Notes under the pieces: model-generated
What the model was told of the DNA's origin: nothing
Seen by the model: the letters and a program-made list of their open reading frames with translations, nothing else
Database searches by the model: none
Position numbers and translations under genes: made by a program
DNA from: Microbacterium psychrotolerans
Lineage (GTDB): Bacteria; Actinomycetota; Actinomycetes; Actinomycetales; Microbacteriaceae
DNA length: 64,000 nucleotides
NCBI RefSeq assembly: GCF_031085295.1
Contig: NZ_JAVFWO010000003.1
Location: forward strand, 186,001-250,000
Direction of reading: 5' to 3'
In this document: in pieces, positions 26,537-35,915 of the stretch
Position numbering within the stretch: the first letter of the stretch is position 1
Layout of the letters: each line of letters opens with the position of its first letter

Positions 26537-27520
26537 CTACCCTCGGATGCTGTCGATGTGGTCGCGGTACCAGGCGACGGTGCGGTCAAGCCCGTCTGCG
26601 AGCGAGATCTTCGATGTCCAGCCGGCGTGTGCGAGTTTCGAGACGTCGAGCAGCTTCTGCGGGGTTCCGTCGGGCTTGGTGGTGTCCCACTGCGTCTCGC
26701 CGTCGAACCCGACCACGCCGGCGATCGTCTCGGCGATCTCGCGGATGGTGACGTCCGAGCCGGTGCCGACGTTGACCTGCTCCGGCCCGTCGTAGTGCTC
26801 CAGGAGGTGCAGCACGGCATCCGCCATGTCATCCGCGTGCAGGAATTCGCGCCGCGGCGTTCCGGTGCCCCAGTTCGTCACCGACGCCGCGCCGGACTTC
26901 GCCGCCTCGTCGTAGCGGCGGATCAGCGCGGGCAGCACGTGCGAGCCGTTCGGGGAGAAGTTGTCGTTCGGCCCGTACAGGTTCGTCGGCATCGCCGAGA
27001 TCCAGGGGAGCCCGTACTGGCGACGCACGGCCTGGATGTTCAGGATGCCGGCGATCTTCGCGATCGCGTACGCGTCGTTGGTCGGTTCGAGATGGCCGGT
27101 GAGCAACGAGTCCTCGCGGATGGGCTGCTCGGCGAACTTCGGATAGATGCACGACGACCCGAGGAAGGCGACTCGTTCCACGTCGTTTGCGAGTGCGGCG
27201 TCGAGCACGTTCGACTGGATGCGGAGGTTGTCGCTGAGGAAGTCGACCGGGTAGGTGCTGTTCGCGAGGATGCCGCCGACCTTCGCGGCGGCGAGCACGA
27301 GGTACCGCGGCTTGATGTCGGACATGTAGGCGAAGACCGCCTCACGGTCCTTCAGGTCCAGCTCTGCGGAGGTCTTGCCGACGACATCGGTGAAGCCCTC
27401 GGTCTTCAGCTTTCGAACGATGGCCGATCCCACGAGCCCGCGATGGCCTGCCACGTAGAAGGTGGCGTCCCGGTCGAGCTGCGCCGGGGCGTACTGCACG
27501 GTGTCGGTCGCGGCCGTCAC
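26537..27520 (-). CDS. fcl: GDP-L-fucose synthase (copy 1)
   Basis: 327 residues of the extended short-chain dehydrogenase family. It converts GDP-4-keto-6-deoxy-mannose to GDP-L-fucose by epimerisation and NADPH reduction. Seen: the nucleotide-binding [34 protein letters not shown], the catalytic YAIAK (Tyr-x3-Lys), and [14 protein letters not shown] start overlaps the gmd stop as GTGA, so it is coupled to gmd. Last gene of the operon running down from 35711. A second copy of the pair is at 58793-60819. Confidence 0.95.
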   Translation of the reverse strand: MTAATDTVQYAPAQLDRDATFYVAGHRGLVGSAIVRKLKTEGFTDVVGKTSAELDLKDREAVFAYMSDIKPRYLVLAAAKVGGILANSTYPVDFLSDNLRIQSNVLDAALANDVERVAFLGSSCIYPKFAEQPIREDSLLTGHLEPTNDAYAIAKIAGILNIQAVRRQYGLPWISAMPTNLYGPNDNFSPNGSHVLPALIRRYDEAAKSGAASVTNWGTGTPRREFLHADDMADAVLHLLEHYDGPEQVNVGTGSDVTIREIAETIAGVVGFDGETQWDTTKPDGTPQKLLDVSKLAHAGWTSKISLADGLDRTVAWYRDHIDSIRG

Positions 27521-28560
27521 CTGGCGACCAGTGATGGTTCGGACGTCCAGGAGACCAGGTTGACGGCGTCGATCCACTCCGGACGCTTGTCCAGCGCCTC
27601 CACATCTGCGTCGACCATCAGCTCGGCGACCGCCGTCCCGTCGAGTGTGGTCTTCCAGCCGAGCTTCTCGTGGGCTTTCGTGGGGTCGCCGATGAGTGCG
27701 TCCACCTCTGTCGGACGCAGATACCGCTCGTCGAACTTGACGAACTCCTGCCAGTCCAGGCCGACGTGCCCGAATGCCGCCTCGAGGAAGTCTCGGATCG
27801 TGTAGCCGATGCCGGTGGCGAGCACGAAGTCCTCCGGCTCTTCGACCTGCAGCATCCGCCACATCCCTTCGACGTACTCGGCCGCGTACCCCCAGTCTCT
27901 GATGGAGTCGAGATTGCCGAGATAGAGGTCCTTCTGCTCACCGGCCTTGATCCGGGCGACCGCGCGGGTGATCTTGCGCGTGACGAAGGTCTCTCCACGG
28001 CGGGGTGACTCGTGATTGAAGAGGATGCCGTTCACCGCGAACATGTCGTACGCCTCGCGGTAGTTCTTCGTGATCCAGAAGCTGTAGAGCTTGGCTGCGG
28101 CATAGGGAGAGCGCGGATAGAACGGCGACTGCTCGTTCTGGGGTGGAGGCGTTGCTCCGTAGAGCTCCGACGTAGAGGCCTGGTAGAACTTCGTGTCGAT
28201 GCCCGAAAGGCGTACCGCCTCGAGCAGTCGGATCGTGCCGATGCCCGTCGTGTCGGCGGTATGCACAGGCTCGTCGAACGACACCCTCACGTGCGACTGA
28301 GCCGCGAGGTTGTAGACCTCGTCCGGATGGATCTTCATGAGCAGAGTCACCAGGCCCGCCCCGTCGCTGAGATCCCCATAGTGAAGGAACAGTCTCGCGC
28401 TCGGGTCGTGTGGATCGACGTAGAGATGGTCGATGCGATGCGTGTTGAAGGTCGACGCACGGCGTATGAGACCGTGGACCTCGTACCCCTTTCCGAGCAG
28501 CAGCTCGGCGAGATAAGAGCCGTCCTGACCGGTGATACCGGTGATGAGTGCACGCTTCAC
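27517..28560 (-). CDS. gmd: GDP-mannose 4,6-dehydratase (copy 1)
   Basis: 347 residues. Makes GDP-4-keto-6-deoxy-mannose, the first step to GDP-L-fucose. Motifs: [19 protein letters not shown] (NADP-binding), [14 protein letters not shown], the catalytic [15 protein letters not shown] with Tyr-x3-Lys, and [23 protein letters not shown] start with GGAG six bases upstream, matching the family N-terminus exactly. It is 236 bp below ugd, so it may have its own promoter; I see nothing else convincing in that gap. Confidence 0.96.
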   Translation of the reverse strand: MKRALITGITGQDGSYLAELLLGKGYEVHGLIRRASTFNTHRIDHLYVDPHDPSARLFLHYGDLSDGAGLVTLLMKIHPDEVYNLAAQSHVRVSFDEPVHTADTTGIGTIRLLEAVRLSGIDTKFYQASTSELYGATPPPQNEQSPFYPRSPYAAAKLYSFWITKNYREAYDMFAVNGILFNHESPRRGETFVTRKITRAVARIKAGEQKDLYLGNLDSIRDWGYAAEYVEGMWRMLQVEEPEDFVLATGIGYTIRDFLEAAFGHVGLDWQEFVKFDERYLRPTEVDALIGDPTKAHEKLGWKTTLDGTAVAELMVDADVEALDKRPEWIDAVNLVSWTSEPSLVAR

Positions 28561-28796
28561 GTCGTACTCCGTCCCCCAGCGACTCGCGGAGGCCGTACGG
28601 CAGTCTCCGCACAAGTCACGGAATCCGCGACGCCGGCAGCCAGGCTCGGTGAACCTGTCGGGAGCTGTCACACCGTCGAGAACAGTGCGACGATACCGCA
28701 GTCCGCCCGAGGAAAATAGGCCTCTCGTCAGGCGCTCTCGACGACGACCGCCGCCGAGGTGTCAGCTTCGACGGCGATCGCGACGCGGGTTGAGCG

Positions 28797-30107
28797 CTAC
28801 GGGCGGCCCATGCCGTAGTAGGTCCATCCGGCGGCGCGCCAGGCGGCGGCGTCCCATCCGTTGCGGCCGTCGATGACGACGCGGCCGTTGGTGAGAGTCG
28901 CGGCGTGTTCGGGGGTGAGGTCGCGGCGGTATTCGTCCCACTCGGTGACGAGCACGATGGCGTCGGCTTCACGGAGCGCTTCGTCGCGATCGGCGACGTA
29001 ATTCAGCTGCGGGTGCAGGCGCTGTGCGTTCTCGATGGCGGCGGGGTCGGTGATCGTGACCCAGGCGCCGAGACCGTGCAGGCGGATGGCGACGTCGAGG
29101 GCGGGGGAGTCGCGGATGTCGTCGCTGTAGGGCTTGAAGGCGGCGCCGAGCAGGGTGACGTTCTTCTTGAACACCGAGCCGCCGAACGCGTTGATGACGA
29201 GATCGACGGCGCGGTCGCGGCGGCGGAGGTTGATCGCGTCGACTTCGCGGAGGAAGGCGACGGATTCGCCACGCCCGAGCTCTTCGGCGCGGGCGGAGAA
29301 CGCGCGGATGTCTTTGGGGAGGCAGCCGCCGCCGAAGCCGATCCCGGCGCCGAGGAAGCGGCGGCCGATGCGCACGTCGTGTCCGATCGCGTCGGCGAGC
29401 TGTGTGACGTCGGCTCCGGTGACCTCGGCGATCTCGGCCATCGCGTTGATGAACGAGATCTTCGTCGCGAGGAACGCGTTGGCGGCGACCTTGACGAGCT
29501 CGGCGGTGGCGCGGTCTGTGACGATGAAGGGCGTCTCCTTGGCGACGGCCGGGTGGTAGACCTCGCGCAGGATGTCGGCGGCGGCGTGGCCGTCATCGCC
29601 TGAATCGACGCCGACCACGAGCCGGTCGGGATCGATGGTGTCCTTGACGGCGTAGCCCTCGCGCAGGAACTCGGGGTTCCAGACCAGCGTCGCCCCGGTC
29701 GCTTCGATGCGCGGTGCGAGGTCTGCGGCCGTGCCGACGGGCACCGTCGACTTGCCCGCGACGACGTCGCCGGGCGACAGGTAGGGGAGCAGGCCGTCGA
29801 CGGCCGCGTTCACGTAGGTGAGGTCGGCGGCGTAGCCGTCCTTCTGCTGCGGTGTGCCGACGCCGATGAAGTGCACTTTCGCGCCGGCTGCCTCGGCCAT
29901 GTCGGTCGTGAACTTCAGGCGGCCCGACTCGACTCCGGCGGTGAGCAGTTCCTGCAGGTCTGGCTCGAAGAAGGGTGCTTCGCCGCGCGAGAGGGCGTCG
30001 ACCTTCCGCCGGTCGACGTCGATGCCGACGACGTCGTGGCCGATCGAGGCCATTGCCGCCGCGTGGACAGCGCCGAGGTACCCGCAACCGATGACAGACA
30101 GACGCAT
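28797..30107 (-). CDS. ugd: UDP-glucose 6-dehydrogenase family protein
   Basis: 436 residues, normal for the UDP-glucose/GDP-mannose dehydrogenase family. N-terminal Rossmann domain LSVIGCGYLGAVHAAAMA; central EFLREGYAVKDTIDPDR; catalytic Cys in GFGGGCLPKDIRAFS; C-terminal UDP-binding GAAFKPYSDDIRDSPA. It oxidises UDP-glucose to UDP-glucuronate (most likely), or another NDP-hexose to its uronic acid, implying an acidic polysaccharide. Lies 24 bp after the phosphopantetheinyl transferase gene on the same strand. Confidence 0.93.
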   Translation of the reverse strand: MRLSVIGCGYLGAVHAAAMASIGHDVVGIDVDRRKVDALSRGEAPFFEPDLQELLTAGVESGRLKFTTDMAEAAGAKVHFIGVGTPQQKDGYAADLTYVNAAVDGLLPYLSPGDVVAGKSTVPVGTAADLAPRIEATGATLVWNPEFLREGYAVKDTIDPDRLVVGVDSGDDGHAAADILREVYHPAVAKETPFIVTDRATAELVKVAANAFLATKISFINAMAEIAEVTGADVTQLADAIGHDVRIGRRFLGAGIGFGGGCLPKDIRAFSARAEELGRGESVAFLREVDAINLRRRDRAVDLVINAFGGSVFKKNVTLLGAAFKPYSDDIRDSPALDVAIRLHGLGAWVTITDPAAIENAQRLHPQLNYVADRDEALREADAIVLVTEWDEYRRDLTPEHAATLTNGRVVIDGRNGWDAAAWRAAGWTYYGMGRP

Positions 30108-30131
30108 GGGAGTGCCCTTCCAGGGATGGGA

Positions 30132-30833
30132 CTAGGCCGTCGTCCGGACGGACGACGGGAAACGGGAAGGGGCGGCGGTGACCCAGCTGACAGCGATCCT
30201 CGCATGAGTGACGCCCGATGCGGGAGTCAGCACACCGCGAACGGCGTGGTTGTGACGCAGATCGGCGACCGCGAGCTCCCGGAAATCCAGTGCGAGACCC
30301 GCGCCGACCGCCTTGGCGTAGGACTCCTTCACCGCCCACAGCTGGGTGAGCCAGGCCCTCCGGCCTGTGGACTCCAGGCCGTCGGCGTGCCGGCGTTCCG
30401 TCGGCGTGCAGAGGCGACGCACCAGCGCGGGCTGGTCGAATACCGGTGCGACGAGCTCGACGTCCACGCCGATGCGGCCGTGCTCGACGACGCCGACCAC
30501 GAGCCGGTCACCGGCGTGGGCGATGCTGACGTCCAGCGTCGAGCCCTCGAGTCGTGGCTTGACGCCGCGCGGAGTCGCCTCGAACCCGCGCCAGGCGCGC
30601 CCCAGTCGCCCGGTGACGATGTCGCGCACCCACCTCCTCGCGGTCAGGTAGGAGGCGACTCGTGACTCGTCGAGCGAACCGAGGGTTGCGGCATCCGCCC
30701 CGAGGAGGTGGGCGGCGTCCTCGGGGTCGTGCTCGAGGTCGTCGCGCGAGGGGACGCGGCCCACCACGACGTGCACCCCCCGCGCCGAGACGAGACTTCG
30801 GCGTGCACCGCTCGCGGGGTCACTCGTCGACAC
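30132..30833 (-). CDS. Sfp-type 4'-phosphopantetheinyl transferase
   Basis: 233 residues, the size of Sfp-class enzymes, which load the phosphopantetheine arm from CoA onto carrier proteins. Core motifs are DVSIAHAGDRLVVGVV, the Mg-binding RIGVDVELV, and LWAVKESYAKAVGAGL (the W-x2-KE-x3-K-x3-G motif). GTG 30833 overlaps the end of the acyl carrier protein gene by 14 bp; a GTG further in, before HVVVG, is the alternative. The overlap makes the ACP next door its obvious client. Confidence 0.9.
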   Translation of the reverse strand: MSTSDPASGARRSLVSARGVHVVVGRVPSRDDLEHDPEDAAHLLGADAATLGSLDESRVASYLTARRWVRDIVTGRLGRAWRGFEATPRGVKPRLEGSTLDVSIAHAGDRLVVGVVEHGRIGVDVELVAPVFDQPALVRRLCTPTERRHADGLESTGRRAWLTQLWAVKESYAKAVGAGLALDFRELAVADLRHNHAVRGVLTPASGVTHARIAVSWVTAAPSRFPSSVRTTA

Positions 30834-31074
30834 GCTGGCGGATTCCCTCGGCGAGTTCGCGGATGGTGGGGTGATCCCAGACGATCGTCGGGTCGACCTC
30901 GAGCTCGAATTCATCCTCGATGTCTCCGCAGAGCGTGAGGGCGTAGACCGAGTCGAGCCCGAGTTCGGCGAGCGGCGTGTCGACGGTGAAGTCGTCTGCC
31001 TGCATCTTGCCATAGGCGACGACGCGTCCCGCGAGCCACTGCTCGATCTCGGTGGCGGTCAGCTGTGCGGGCAT
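30820..31074 (-). CDS. Dedicated acyl carrier protein
   Basis: 84 residues. A four-helix carrier protein with the phosphopantetheine attachment site LGLDSVYA (Ser42) and the acidic helix II downstream (GDIEDEFELEV). The site has DSVYA rather than the DSLD common in housekeeping AcpP, which suggests a specialised carrier. It sits between two acyl-CoA-dehydrogenase-like genes plus an acyl-AMP ligase on one side and its transferase on the other; it likely carries the activated acyl chain. Confidence 0.92.
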   Translation of the reverse strand: MPAQLTATEIEQWLAGRVVAYGKMQADDFTVDTPLAELGLDSVYALTLCGDIEDEFELEVDPTIVWDHPTIRELAEGIRQRVDE

Positions 31075-31093
31075 GGCGTCGTCCTTTCGCTGG

Positions 31094-32191
31094 TCACAGG
31101 GGCGTCACGGTCGCGCGTGCGGGACCGATCGCCATCTCCTCGCCGCGTGCGGCGCAGGCTTCGGCGTGGGCGACGAGCCGCGCCACGAGGTCGGTGGGAA
31201 GCGGAGGCTGTCGTCGCACCACACGTCCCCGGATGCGTCGGAGACACGCCTCCATCGCGAGGGGGTCGGCCGCGATCGCGTCTGAGCCGCGCGCCTGCCT
31301 CCAGCCGTCGATGACGGCTGCGGCCGCGGTGAGCAGCGCGACTCGATGCGCCAGCTCGAGCGTCTGGTGCGGGTCTGCCCCCGCGCGGCCGCCCGCTGCC
31401 GGCCGGGTGAGCGTCTCGACCGCCAGGGCTGCCAGCGCGGCGTGCACCTCGGCGGCGCCGGGGAAGTCGGAAGCGATCGCTGCGGCAACATCCGGACGAA
31501 GGAGCGCGCGCGGCGCCGTGGCGCCCGTGTCGTCGCCCCAGGCCTCCACTCCGGCGGATGCCGACGGCAGCGCGTCGGCGAGCTCGGCTACGAGGGTGGG
31601 CAGTGCGGCGAGGTCGCGCACATGCTGCTCGATGAGCTCGAACGGGGCGATCCGCGCGTAGAACGTCGAGCCGGCAAGCACCGACACCTGCTGTGCCGCC
31701 TCGGTCAGCAGCAGGCACGACAGGTGCGCGCTCAACGCGACCGCGACGGGGGCGCCCGGCGCGTGCGCGTCCGCCAGGCACACGGCGGCGCTGCTGAGCG
31801 CGTCGGCGGTGAGGGCGTCCGCCAGAGCCGCCGCCAGCAGCGAGCGGGCATGCGGGATGTCGAGTACGGTCCCGCCGTAGAGCTGACGGCTGCGGGCGTA
31901 GTGCACGGACTCGCGCAGCGCGGCGTCGAGCGCCCCGAGCGCAGCCGCCGGCACGGCGGCCCGGATGGCCAGGGTTCGGGCGACACCATCCATCGGGAGG
32001 ATGTCGGATGCCGGGGCGTGCGGCGCGTCGAACCGATAGTTCCGGAGCGCGCTCGTCACCACGTGGTCGCCGTCGGAGATGGGATGCCCGACGGCGAGGC
32101 GTCCTGTGAGCGGCTCGAGCGCGTCGAGTCCGGCCGAGACGTCGCGCTGGAAGGCGGGACGCGCGTGCTCCACACTCTCGGCGATGCTCAC
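31094..32191 (-). CDS. Truncated acyl-CoA-dehydrogenase-like protein
   Basis: 365 residues. Only the C-terminal helical domain of the acyl-CoA dehydrogenase family is recognisable: ALDAALRESVHYARSRQLYGG followed by long Ala-rich helices. The usual N-terminal helical and FAD-binding beta domains are missing or too diverged to see. GTG start overlaps the stop of the full-length dehydrogenase as GTGA. I infer a partner subunit, comparable to heteromeric FadE pairs of mycobacteria in which one subunit lacks a full active site. Confidence 0.72.
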   Translation of the reverse strand: MSIAESVEHARPAFQRDVSAGLDALEPLTGRLAVGHPISDGDHVVTSALRNYRFDAPHAPASDILPMDGVARTLAIRAAVPAAALGALDAALRESVHYARSRQLYGGTVLDIPHARSLLAAALADALTADALSSAAVCLADAHAPGAPVAVALSAHLSCLLLTEAAQQVSVLAGSTFYARIAPFELIEQHVRDLAALPTLVAELADALPSASAGVEAWGDDTGATAPRALLRPDVAAAIASDFPGAAEVHAALAALAVETLTRPAAGGRAGADPHQTLELAHRVALLTAAAAVIDGWRQARGSDAIAADPLAMEACLRRIRGRVVRRQPPLPTDLVARLVAHAEACAARGEEMAIGPARATVTPL

Positions 32192-33933
32192 GTTCGCTCC
32201 GTCCACGCGGGCAGCAGCGTGACCGCGCCGCTTCCGCCGGCATGCGCGCGCAGCGCGGCGTCGAGGAGGGCGTCCGCGACCGCGGTGTCGACGGGATCCG
32301 CCCCGAGCCGGTACGCCACGCGCTGCAGCACGGCCGCGAGCCACGCGTCGCTCTCCCCCAGCGGACCCGGGATCGCGCCCGCCCGTGCGAGATGGACGGC
32401 CAAGGCGCACGCGGCCCCGAAGCCGAGCGCGAATCGTTCGGCGAGGTGGAAGGCGAGCGGATCGGGCTGCGACTGCCGGGGTAGGTCGCGGGCCTCGTCG
32501 AGCAGCGCGGTGTATTCGTCGCGGATCCAGCGCGCCGCGTCCACCACGGCACGGGAGGTGCGACCGTCGTCCACCGCGTCGACGAGCGCCGGCAGCGAAC
32601 GCAGCAGACGTGAGCCGTGCCGGGTGACCAGGCGCAGCGACGCCGTGTCGAGCGCGCCGTGGGGCACGTCCGTGCGGAGCGGCGCGAGCACCTCCGCCAG
32701 CGGCGGCGGTGTTGCCGGACGCAGCTGGTTGGGCAGCTCGTTGATGATCATGTTGAGGTTGACCACCGAGTTGCCGTCGAAGATCCCGACGACGCGGCTG
32801 TCGCGCGCGGCCTTCTGGAATGCGCCGAAGGCGGACGGATGCAGGCCGTCCGAACCCTCCGAGCCGACGACGATGGCTCTCGGCCCCAGCAGACGGGTGA
32901 GGTCGCGGAAGAGCAGGTCGGCGGTGTCGGGGCCGAGGAACTTCACCAGCGCGCTCACGAGCGCCATCTCTGCGGGGACGGCGTGCGCCGAACGCACGCC
33001 GACCAGCATCAGGCACTCGACCAGGAGGGCGTCGGCGACGGCGATGCCCAGCGCACGCCGGGACGCGGGCGAGTCGAGCAGGCGGCCGCGGGCGCCGTCC
33101 GGCAGCGCGGCGGCGTCCAGCGCCGTATGCAGCGCGCGATCGACGGCTCCCATCGACAGGCCCGTCGTGAACGGGCGGGTCAGCTGCAGGCTCTTCAGCA
33201 CGATCTCGAGTCCGTGCCCGGCGGGCCCGACGAGGGCGTCCGCACCGACCACGGACCCATCGAACCGGATGCCGGCGAGGTTCGCGCCGCGCAGGCCGTG
33301 CGAGGCGACCTTGGCTTCGTACCCGATCGTGGCAGGGTCGGCCTCGTCCTTGTCGACCAGCACGAGCGACAGCGAGCGCGGCCCGGGCCGTTCGTCGGAG
33401 CGGGCGAGCACGGTCATCGCCCGGCAGCGGACAGCGTTGTTGATCGGCCACTTCCCGCCGTCGACGCGTACGCTTCCGGGGCCGATCCGCACGGACGTGG
33501 CCGATCGCGAGAGGTCCGAGCCCCGGCCGCGTTCGGTGAGCCCCCACGACACCGGCTGCCCGGTGTCGACGAGGCCCGCCATGCGGGTCGCGATCTCGCC
33601 GCCCGCGACCCACGCGCTGATCGCCCCGAGGAACGTCTTGCCGTGCACGGCGGCGACGGTGAAGTCGCGCCGGGCGAGGTGGCGGATCATGAGCAGCGGC
33701 ACGAGTGCGTCGCCGAGCATCCCGCCGTGAGCCGCGGGCACGTACCACTGCTGCAGCCCGAACGCGGTGACGGCCGCGATCTCGTCCTCCGGAAAAGCCG
33801 ACCTCTCGTCGAGCAGCACCGATCGTCTCGTCGAGACGACTGCCTCGTCGTCGGCGGGGTCCCCGAGGAACGCGTCGAACGCGCGCACGGGGGCGAGCGT
33901 GCCGGCGTCCGCGCCGACCGCGACCGCGGTCAT
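32188..33933 (-). CDS. Acyl-CoA dehydrogenase-family protein (full length)
   Basis: 581 residues, about 200 longer than the classical family, the excess being C-terminal helices. FAD/substrate motif WGLTERGRGSD (132-140); middle domain SHGLRGANLAGIRFDG; C-terminal GIFDGNSVVNLNMI in the place of the IYEGT block. The catalytic base there is Asp386, not the usual Glu. Coupled to the acyl-AMP ligase by ATGA and to the truncated partner by GTGA. Likely introduces an alpha,beta double bond into an ACP-bound chain; activity is inferred. Confidence 0.82.
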   Translation of the reverse strand: MTAVAVGADAGTLAPVRAFDAFLGDPADDEAVVSTRRSVLLDERSAFPEDEIAAVTAFGLQQWYVPAAHGGMLGDALVPLLMIRHLARRDFTVAAVHGKTFLGAISAWVAGGEIATRMAGLVDTGQPVSWGLTERGRGSDLSRSATSVRIGPGSVRVDGGKWPINNAVRCRAMTVLARSDERPGPRSLSLVLVDKDEADPATIGYEAKVASHGLRGANLAGIRFDGSVVGADALVGPAGHGLEIVLKSLQLTRPFTTGLSMGAVDRALHTALDAAALPDGARGRLLDSPASRRALGIAVADALLVECLMLVGVRSAHAVPAEMALVSALVKFLGPDTADLLFRDLTRLLGPRAIVVGSEGSDGLHPSAFGAFQKAARDSRVVGIFDGNSVVNLNMIINELPNQLRPATPPPLAEVLAPLRTDVPHGALDTASLRLVTRHGSRLLRSLPALVDAVDDGRTSRAVVDAARWIRDEYTALLDEARDLPRQSQPDPLAFHLAERFALGFGAACALAVHLARAGAIPGPLGESDAWLAAVLQRVAYRLGADPVDTAVADALLDAALRAHAGGSGAVTLLPAWTERT

Positions 33934-35711
33934 GCCGGAACCGTTTCGAACCCGTCGAGGTGGACGAGCTGCAGTCTTTGCTGGTGGAGAAGCCGGCGCG
34001 TGAGTGCGCGCTGCACCTTGCCGCTGGTGGTCCGCGGCAGCGTGCCCTTGCGGATCAACGCCACGCCCAGGGCGGGCAGCGTGAACTCCGTCGCGACCCG
34101 GGCGCGCAGCGCCGTAGCGAGCGCATCGAGGTCTTCGGCGGTCGCCGAGGGATCCACCTCCGCGACGATGCCCACCTCGGGCGCCGCGCCGGGGCGTTCG
34201 AACGCCGCGCTGAGGCATCCCGCGCCCAGCAGCTCCGCCGCGCTGTGCTCGAGGTCCTGGGGATAGATGTTGCGCCCGCGGACGATGATGAGGTCTTTGA
34301 GGCGGCCGGTGATGACGAGCTCGCCGTCGACCATCGCGCCGAGGTCGCCGGTACGCAGGTACACCTCGTCGGCGACGCCGGCGAGGGTCGCGCCGAATTC
34401 CGCCGCCGTCTCGTCTGGCCGGCGCCAGTAGCCCTGCGTCACACTCGTGCCGCGCACCCAGATCTCGCCGATCCTTCCGTCGCGGAGCTCCGCCGCCGCG
34501 GCGGGATCGACGATCGCGATGTCCATGCCCGCACCGGGCCGGCCGCACGGCACCAGCTCGGCGGTGCGCTCGCCGGGGCTCGCCGGCGCGATCTCGTCGC
34601 GCTCGAGCGCATCGGCGCTGACGACGATCGCCCGTGGCGGCACGGTGTCGCGATGCGCGGTGATGAGCAGCGTCGTCTCGGCCATGCCGAATGCCGGCAC
34701 GAACGCCTCGCCGCGGAACCCGGCCGGGGCGAACCGCGCGGTGAACGCGTCGAGCGTGTCCATCCGGACCGGCTCCGCGCCGGTGATCACCGTCTGCAGC
34801 GATGACAGATCGAGTTCGGCGAGCTGATCGTCCGTCACGAGGCGGCTGCACAGGGCGAAGGCGAAGTCCGGCCCGACGGTGTGGGTCGCCTTGTGCTCGC
34901 TGATCAGGCGCAGCCACAGCACCGGCCGGCGCAGGAACTGCGACGGCGACGTCATGTGCAGCGTGCCGCCGGCGAAGATGGGTTGCAGGATCTGTCCGAT
35001 GAGGCCCATGTCGTGGTAGTGCGGCAGCCAGCCGACGGTGACGGATTCCGCCGTCAGGCCGACGATGTCGCCGATCGCCTGCTGGTTCGCGTACAGGTTC
35101 GCGTGCGACACCATGACGCCCTTGGGCAGACCGGTCGATCCTGACGTGTACTGCAGGATCGCGAGCGCCGACTCGTCGATGTCGGGCATGCTCCAGTCCT
35201 CCGGAGAGGCTGCGGCAGGTCCGTCGACGGCGATCACGGCGGCGTCGGCGATCGACGTCTCGCCGCGGAGGCCGAGTCCGTCCAGGGCCCCTGTCTCGGT
35301 GAGCACGGCCTTCGCCCCGGCGTCCTCGAGGATCGCGAGCAGGCGCTGGTGCACGGCATCCGCATTCCGCATCGCGGTGATCGGCACCGGGGCTGCCGCG
35401 ACGCCCGCGTAGAGGCATGCGAGCAGCGCACGCACGAACGGAAGGCCCGGCTCGAATGCGAGGATCACGACGTCGCCGGGCACGAGTCCGGCTCGGACGA
35501 GCTCGACGGCGCGGGCCCGCGCATCGGCGTCGAGGTCGACGTACGACACCTCGGCGACGTCGACGGGGGAGCGATAGAAGCGGATGCCGCGGCCCGCGGC
35601 ATCCATCGACGACCGGCGCAGCCTGCGCACGAACTCGGTCCCGATCTCTGCCGCGCCGCCCTCCCTCGCGGGCGCCACGCCCCGTGGCACGTGCACTTCA
35701 CTCTCGGTCAT
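33930..35711 (-). CDS. Fatty acyl-AMP ligase (FAAL)
   Basis: 593 residues of the ANL superfamily. A3 motif QYTSGSTGLPKGVM (187-200), the FAAL-typical WLPHYHDMGLIG (228-239), GAEPVR, the YLRTGDLGAM motif and the GRLKDLIIVRGRNIYPQDLE hinge, with LPRTTSGKVQR near the end. These mark it as a FAAL, which adenylates a fatty acid and passes it to a carrier protein, rather than a CoA ligase. ATG 35711 behind GAGGGGAG. First gene of the acyl operon. Confidence 0.92.
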   Translation of the reverse strand: MTESEVHVPRGVAPAREGGAAEIGTEFVRRLRRSSMDAAGRGIRFYRSPVDVAEVSYVDLDADARARAVELVRAGLVPGDVVILAFEPGLPFVRALLACLYAGVAAAPVPITAMRNADAVHQRLLAILEDAGAKAVLTETGALDGLGLRGETSIADAAVIAVDGPAAASPEDWSMPDIDESALAILQYTSGSTGLPKGVMVSHANLYANQQAIGDIVGLTAESVTVGWLPHYHDMGLIGQILQPIFAGGTLHMTSPSQFLRRPVLWLRLISEHKATHTVGPDFAFALCSRLVTDDQLAELDLSSLQTVITGAEPVRMDTLDAFTARFAPAGFRGEAFVPAFGMAETTLLITAHRDTVPPRAIVVSADALERDEIAPASPGERTAELVPCGRPGAGMDIAIVDPAAAAELRDGRIGEIWVRGTSVTQGYWRRPDETAAEFGATLAGVADEVYLRTGDLGAMVDGELVITGRLKDLIIVRGRNIYPQDLEHSAAELLGAGCLSAAFERPGAAPEVGIVAEVDPSATAEDLDALATALRARVATEFTLPALGVALIRKGTLPRTTSGKVQRALTRRLLHQQRLQLVHLDGFETVPA

Positions 35712-35902
35712 CGCGGACTCCCCTCGGTCCTGACGCCTTCGCACCCCGCGAGTTCCGTCCACTCCCCACAGCCATACCAGCCGACGGATCCAGCGGCGAC
35801 ACTGCGGCACCCTCGTGGTACAGACTGACCGATGCAGGCGACGCCGCTGTTACACGCGCGTTAACTCTCCGGCACCGTCCTCGTGGTGCCGATCGCGGCG
35901 GC

Positions 35903-35908
35903 TAATCT
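35903..35908 (+). promoter_or_regulatory. -10 box for a leaderless hexapeptide-transferase mRNA
   Basis: TAATCT ends 7 nt before GTG 35916, the leaderless spacing also seen before truA. It sits in the 204-bp divergent region between the FAAL gene and the plus-strand glycan genes. No firm -35 element found. Confidence 0.45.
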
Positions 35909-35915
35909 GAGCGGC

